A stretch of 9,034 bases of DNA from Puniceicoccales bacterium. GTDB lineage: Bacteria > Verrucomicrobiota > Verrucomicrobiia > Opitutales > JAIRKQ01. This document shows positions 5,906-9,034 of the stretch, piece by piece. The position numbers and the translations under genes were made by a program. The stretch lies in assembly GCA_031270385.1 (NCBI GenBank), contig JAISXS010000028.1, forward strand, positions 1 through 9,034, given 5' to 3'. Numbering within the stretch: position 1 is the first letter of the stretch; each line of letters starts with the position of its first letter. Below the pieces are notes generated by a model. It did no database searches, was not told where the DNA came from, and saw only the letters and a program-made list of their open reading frames with translations.

Positions 5906-5961
5906 GCAATAAAACGATATTACTTGCAAATCGGAAAAATGTTTATAAATTCATCCGCATG
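5906..5961 (+). promoter_or_regulatory. Effector leader with candidate operator and promoter
   Basis: A 56-nt segment from GCAATAAAACGATATTAC to the ATG at 5959-5961, matched without gaps by 133-188 on the other strand. CGATATTACTTGCAAATCG (5915-5933) has inverted CGAT/ATCG half-sites and is identical in both copies, which suggests a binding site for a regulator. TTACTT, 18 bp, then TATAAA (5944-5949) is a possible sigma-70-type promoter; it would start transcription only a few bases before the ATG, giving a nearly leaderless message, and in agreement no Shine-Dalgarno is visible. Confidence 0.5.
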
Positions 5962-8418
5962 GTGCACGTAGGATCGAATTTTGACACATATGGATTTGGA
6001 GGTGCAGCAGGCGGAGCAAGCTGCGGAACGGTTAATGTTGCGCCAAATGTTCCTCTCGGTAGCCCTGCCACGTTGCAGACAGGGACCACGCCGCTTACTG
6101 GCCATAGCGTCCAAGTAACCGACTCACCACAAACCAAAGGCAAGATTTCCGGTAACAATGCCAATTCCTTTAGTGAAGCTAATGCCCATGTTATGTGTTT
6201 TAGTGATGAAATGCCTGGATTGTCGCAAATGTATTGTTCAGGACAGAATACAAAAAAAAAGTCAGACCTCTGTGAGGGCGAAAAACTTATGCCAATACCG
6301 AAGTCGTCTCACGAATCAGGTCCCGCAACTGGAAAGACAAGTTCTAACGTCACGTCCGCACCCAAAGAGACAAAGTCAGATGCTACTTCTACGACCAAAG
6401 AGACAAAATCAGCTTCCACGACAGGGAAAATAATTTCAACTGAAGCGCCGGCTGAACAAAAGTCAACCGCTGGCACTCCTTCACGGGATGACCCCTCCGT
6501 CAAAGTAGGTCATGATAATGCGTTTAAGGGCTTCAAATTTCGTGCTGAGACCTATGATGTGGGGACTCCAGGCAAGGAATCGATGTTCACATTTTCGTCG
6601 GAAAGCCCCAAGAGCATGGGTATAATAAAAGGGCATGGTATAGCCCCGATGCCCGGCGATCCTGATCCCGCAACTGGAAAGACAAGTTCGAACGTCACGT
6701 CCACGCCCAAAGAGACGAAGTCGACTTCAACGACAGGGAAGACAGTTTCAACTAAAACATCAGCTAAAGACGCAAAAAAATCTGGCGTTAAAACTCCAAA
6801 AAGTGCTTCCGCTGTCGGATCTTCTTCGTCTGCGACTGGGGTTTCGTCGTCGAAACGGCCCGAAACTCCTGAAACGTTTTTACCAAACTATCAAGAAAAG
6901 TTTAGCCTACGTGGGATTCCAGATAGGATCCTCGAAACAGTTGATAAAAATATTGATTTTTCTGACATCAAGTCAGTGAGCGAGAAGGGAAAAAAGGGAA
7001 GAGAGGTGTTTGGCGGACTCTGCGATATGTGTCATGCCAAGTTTGATCCAGAAGGAAAACTAGCAGATAGTAAGTTATTCGAGAGTGGTGAATTGAAAAC
7101 GAACGAGGATTGTAGCGTATATAAGCGTTATAATATAAAAGGAGGGAGCGGAAATGGTCGCTCAAGGAGCGAGACCAACGATATCAAAGGTGGAGACAAC
7201 CAATGCGATATGTCGATTATTTTAAAGGGATCGCTTGTATCCTGCTCACCAATCGAGAAAATTGAAAAACCTAGTGCTTATGGTACCCCCAAAAAGAAAA
7301 AAAAGAGTATGGAAATCCGGAAACAAGGCGAAAATGCTTTCCGTGAATGCATAGAGAAGGCGGGGATAAAAGTGATTGTTGACTGTCGGCACAAAAGTTG
7401 TAAACAAAGACAGGATCTTAGGCTAATAAACGATTACACTGATCCAAACGTGGGTCCAGATCATATTTCATTTTTTGGAGGGGCCTCGGAAAAAACGGAG
7501 ATAGGAGGCGGGCTTGGGTACTGCAAACAAGTAAAAATCAAGAATTCTGAGGGTAAAAAAGGTTCTGAAAAAGAAATATGTTACATACGCCTCGATAATC
7601 TGCCGGACATGGAAGCTCTATCAAACAAAGAGGTCATGCAATTCATGAGATTCCTCGATGGTCTTGAAGATAAAGGGGTTGATACTTCATCAATTTTGTT
7701 TCATTGCAACGGAGGTCTCGGCAGATCTCCATACATGTTGGCAATGCACGGCGTATATAGGGCGACACAAGATGCCGCTAAAGCGGGGCTCGAACTCACG
7801 TTCGATGAAAGTCGACAAAAAGAAGCTTTAGTCGACGGAAAATTCAACGTGGCAAACGCTATGAGAAACATTGTTATTCTGGGGAATTGCGCCCGCAGCA
7901 CATTCATACAAGCAGAAGTGCAGCTCAAAGGACTTGTTGACTTCGCCAAAAGTCTCCCGGGAGTGATGTCACCAGCGTGTTTTCGAAATGCGAAGGCCGG
8001 CACAAGTGACCCCACACTTTCATCGAATACTCAAGTTTCTGGCTCCAGTACAAATTCGTCGTCGCAAACCGTTCAAACTCCTACGACTACAGCCGCCCCG
8101 TCATCGCCACCACCGCCACCGCCGCAGACACCTCCGTTACCTCCGTTACCTCCGCCACAGACACCGACGTCGACTCAACCGTTGAAAACCGAAAGATTTG
8201 TCCCAAATTTTAACAAAAAAGCGTCCTCAAGCCCATCGTCAACACAAACACAGACGCCAGTGGCAACACAACGGAATCAGCCTAATCATGGCCCCTCCGT
8301 GAAGGGAGGCGAACGCACTGATAACAAAACTTTTAACCCATATAGAGACCTTGAAAAATACAAAGGCGGTAAATGGGAGAATGGAAGATGGATGAAAGAT
8401 GGCAAACCAGTATTCTGA
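5959..8418 (+). CDS. Candidate secreted effector with protein-tyrosine-phosphatase domain and polyproline tail
   Basis: An 819-residue protein of unusual build. Residues 1-120 are Gly/Ser/Thr-rich with no signal peptide or membrane segment. Ser/Thr/Lys linkers follow, with a duplicated block starting near 122 and 237 (PATGKTSSNVTS, then PKETKS). A Cys-containing region with CDMCH lies at 355-359. Residues about 450-680 look like a classical-type PTP domain: LPD at 548-550 in the place of the WPD loop (general acid Asp550), FHCNGGLGRS with Cys583 and Arg589 (HC-X5-R-S), and FIQAEVQ at 649-655 resembling the Q-loop. The tail has PPPPPPQTPPLPPLPPP (718-734), typical of SH3, EVH1 or profilin ligands, and ends in a Trp/Gly-rich motif (KWENGRWMKDGKPVF). 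This architecture resembles that of host-cell-targeted effectors such as YopH; export by type III or another system is inference. I chose ATG 5959 because the conserved leader ends there; the open frame extends to 5815, but that stretch crosses the pntAA end and an IS repeat. The stop lies in a truncated repeat. Confidence 0.85.
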   Translation: MVHVGSNFDTYGFGGAAGGASCGTVNVAPNVPLGSPATLQTGTTPLTGHSVQVTDSPQTKGKISGNNANSFSEANAHVMCFSDEMPGLSQMYCSGQNTKKKSDLCEGEKLMPIPKSSHESGPATGKTSSNVTSAPKETKSDATSTTKETKSASTTGKIISTEAPAEQKSTAGTPSRDDPSVKVGHDNAFKGFKFRAETYDVGTPGKESMFTFSSESPKSMGIIKGHGIAPMPGDPDPATGKTSSNVTSTPKETKSTSTTGKTVSTKTSAKDAKKSGVKTPKSASAVGSSSSATGVSSSKRPETPETFLPNYQEKFSLRGIPDRILETVDKNIDFSDIKSVSEKGKKGREVFGGLCDMCHAKFDPEGKLADSKLFESGELKTNEDCSVYKRYNIKGGSGNGRSRSETNDIKGGDNQCDMSIILKGSLVSCSPIEKIEKPSAYGTPKKKKKSMEIRKQGENAFRECIEKAGIKVIVDCRHKSCKQRQDLRLINDYTDPNVGPDHISFFGGASEKTEIGGGLGYCKQVKIKNSEGKKGSEKEICYIRLDNLPDMEALSNKEVMQFMRFLDGLEDKGVDTSSILFHCNGGLGRSPYMLAMHGVYRATQDAAKAGLELTFDESRQKEALVDGKFNVANAMRNIVILGNCARSTFIQAEVQLKGLVDFAKSLPGVMSPACFRNAKAGTSDPTLSSNTQVSGSSTNSSSQTVQTPTTTAAPSSPPPPPPQTPPLPPLPPPQTPTSTQPLKTERFVPNFNKKASSSPSSTQTQTPVATQRNQPNHGPSVKGGERTDNKTFNPYRDLEKYKGGKWENGRWMKDGKPVF
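6321..6378 (+). repeat. Internal duplication in the effector gene, copy 1
   Basis: 58 bp beginning TCCCGCAACTGGAAAGACAA that recur at 6666-6723 with only a few substitutions, most of them silent or conservative. Both encode PATGKTSSNVTS followed by PKETKS. The near-identity of the DNA suggests a recent segmental duplication or gene conversion. Confidence 0.85.
6666..6723 (+). repeat. Internal duplication in the effector gene, copy 2
   Basis: Second copy of the block at 6321-6378, 345 bp downstream. The likeness continues weakly into the following Thr-rich stretch (ACGACAGGGAAGACAGTTTC here; ACGACAGGGAAAATAATTTC after copy 1). Confidence 0.85.
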
Positions 8419-8493
8419 TGCAACGACGCATTAACGGAAAATTCATGCTTTTATGGAAAAAATAGTATGCTTTCCTTAGGTAAGATGACTATA
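8413..8493 (+). repeat. Truncated MITE-like repeat carrying the effector stop codon
   Basis: TTCTGATGCAACGACGCATT through CCTTAGGTAAGATGACTATA matches the unit at 8754-8859 but lacks its left terminal repeat. Likeness begins at the last codons of the effector gene, so the TGA at 8416-8418 belongs to the repeat. Confidence 0.65.
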
Positions 8494-8656
8494 GCGGCCG
8501 TATTCACGCTTCAATTTCGTCGAAAAATCCCAGGTGAGTTCCAAACGAAAACTTAGGGATGCCTTTTCCCTTTTCTCGGCGGTGCACTTCTTTTCTCTTC
8601 TCTCAGGGGTGCACTTTGCTACGCTTCTGTATGCTTTTTTTATCGGAATGGTTATA
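8490..8656. repeat. Composite, degenerate MITE-like segment
   Basis: Starts and ends in TATA shared with neighbouring units, about 167 bp. The right side ends ATGCTTTTTTTATCGGAATG then GTTATA, a worn terminal repeat. Inside are two imperfect direct copies of TTCTCGGCGGTGCACTT (8573-8589 and about 8598-8615). I cannot assign the rest. Confidence 0.4.
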
Positions 8657-8757
8657 GTTGTCTTATTTGAGAAAAGCATTATATCTAACGATGTTTTGCG
8701 GAAAAATTCCCGTTTTTTGGAAAAGTGGGCATGCCTTTCTCAGGCAAGATGGCTATA
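8653..8757 (+). repeat. MITE-like repeat, best-preserved full unit
   Basis: 105 bp from TATA to TATA. The left end TATAGTTGTCTTATTTGAGA, then AAAGCAT, is matched by the inverted right end ATGCCTTTCTCAGGCAAGAT then GGCTATA, giving terminal inverted repeats of about 26 bp. The core reads TCTAACGATGTTTTGCGGAA followed by AAATTCCCG. There is no coding capacity. TATA ends suggest TA-target insertion, as in IS630 relatives. Confidence 0.75.
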
Positions 8758-8859
8758 GTCGTCTTGCTTGACAAAAGCATTCCAGTGCAACGACGCACCA
8801 ACGGAAAGTTCATGCTTGTATGGAAAAACAATATGCTCTTTTCAGGTAAGATAACTGTA
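8754..8859 (+). repeat. MITE-like repeat, full unit, variant core
   Basis: 106 bp sharing TATA with the previous unit. The ends are of the same family (TATAGTCGTCTTGCTTGACA; CTTTTCAGGTAAGATAACTG then TA), but the core is the variant GTGCAACGACGCACCAACGG, also found at 8413-8493. Confidence 0.7.
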
Positions 8860-8928
8860 GTTATCTTACCTGAAGAAAGCGTATTTTTTTCCGTAAAAAC
8901 ATGAATCTTTCCGTCAAATATCGTTATA
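8856..8928 (-). repeat. MITE-like repeat, variant core, reversed and truncated
   Basis: Begins TGTAGTTATCTTACCTGAAG and has the reversed variant core CATGAATCTTTCCGTCAAAT. It is cut at TATA (8925-8928), where the next unit begins, so that unit probably inserted into this one. Confidence 0.6.
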
Positions 8929-9029
8929 GTCATCTTTCTCGAAAAAAGCACACCCTCTATTCCAAAAAACGAAAATTTTTCCGCTAAATATCGTCAGACA
9001 GAACGCTTTTCTCAAGCAAGATAACTATA
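8925..9029 (-). repeat. MITE-like repeat, full unit, opposite orientation
   Basis: 105 bp from TATA to TATA. The core CCGCTAAATATCGTCAGACA, preceded by ACGAAAATTTTT, is the reverse complement of the core at 8653-8757. TATAGTGAT at 9026-9034 looks like the start of a further unit beyond the window. Confidence 0.7.
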
Positions 9030-9034
9030 GTGAT

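Noticed and set aside
5815..5958. Longer effector start at 5815, adding 48 residues
   Set aside because: The added part overlaps the end of pntAA and is encoded by an IS terminal repeat and the conserved leader, which is unlikely to be coding. The leader ends exactly at the ATG at 5959 in both copies.
7018..7035. A true cytochrome c domain in the effector
   Set aside because: No signal peptide and no downstream Met ligand pattern; kept only as a low-interest finding.
8534..8951. Small open frames in the right-hand repeat region
   Set aside because: They run through inverted repeats in several units, so the peptides are by-products of the repeat sequence.

Overview
The window looks like part of the chromosome of a host-associated bacterium, probably in the Planctomycetota-Verrucomicrobiota-Chlamydiota group. 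The long zinc-free-type L33, the GLSLGE form of the FabD active site and a eukaryote-like tyrosine phosphatase loaded with low-complexity and polyproline sequence all point that way, but this placement is inference. Core metabolic genes are mixed with many small palindromic repeats, one IS630-type insertion sequence entering from the left edge, and signs of gene decay, as expected in a symbiont or pathogen under relaxed selection.

Layout. 1-119: 5' end of an IS630-like element with the first 22 codons of its transposase (minus strand). 120-190: a 56-nt leader and start codon, nearly identical to the leader of the large effector gene at 5959, cut off by the IS after about five codons. 191-393: small repeats and a solitary IS terminal repeat that supplies the stop codon of fabD. 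376-1293 and 1382-1552: fabD and, upstream of it, a short rpmG (L33) gene, both minus strand. 1553-2179: no intact gene; a possible promoter and a row of about 105-bp palindromic repeats that share TATA ends. 2180-4533: a tightly overlapping minus-strand operon, read ywlE-like low-molecular-weight phosphatase, rpiB, then a MalQ-related protein that seems to have lost all three catalytic residues. 4534-4723: divergent intergenic space. 4724-5833: pntAA on the plus strand, with no pntAB or pntB after it. 5866-5892: another solitary IS end. 5906-8418: effector leader and an 819-residue tyrosine-phosphatase effector candidate. 8413-9034: a second repeat array.

The main story is the effector gene. 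It has a PTP domain with a HC-X5-R-S catalytic loop, a LPD loop in the WPD position and a Q-loop-like segment, flanked by Ser/Thr/Lys linkers with an internal DNA-level duplication and by a C-terminal polyproline tract. Its upstream leader recurs, without gaps and with the same distance to the ATG, beside an IS-interrupted reading frame at the left edge. This suggests a family of effector genes with a common control region that is being moved or broken by IS630-type elements and their non-autonomous relatives. The same repeats sit at the 3' ends of fabD, the effector and the MalQ-like gene, where they provide stop codons or follow the stop immediately.
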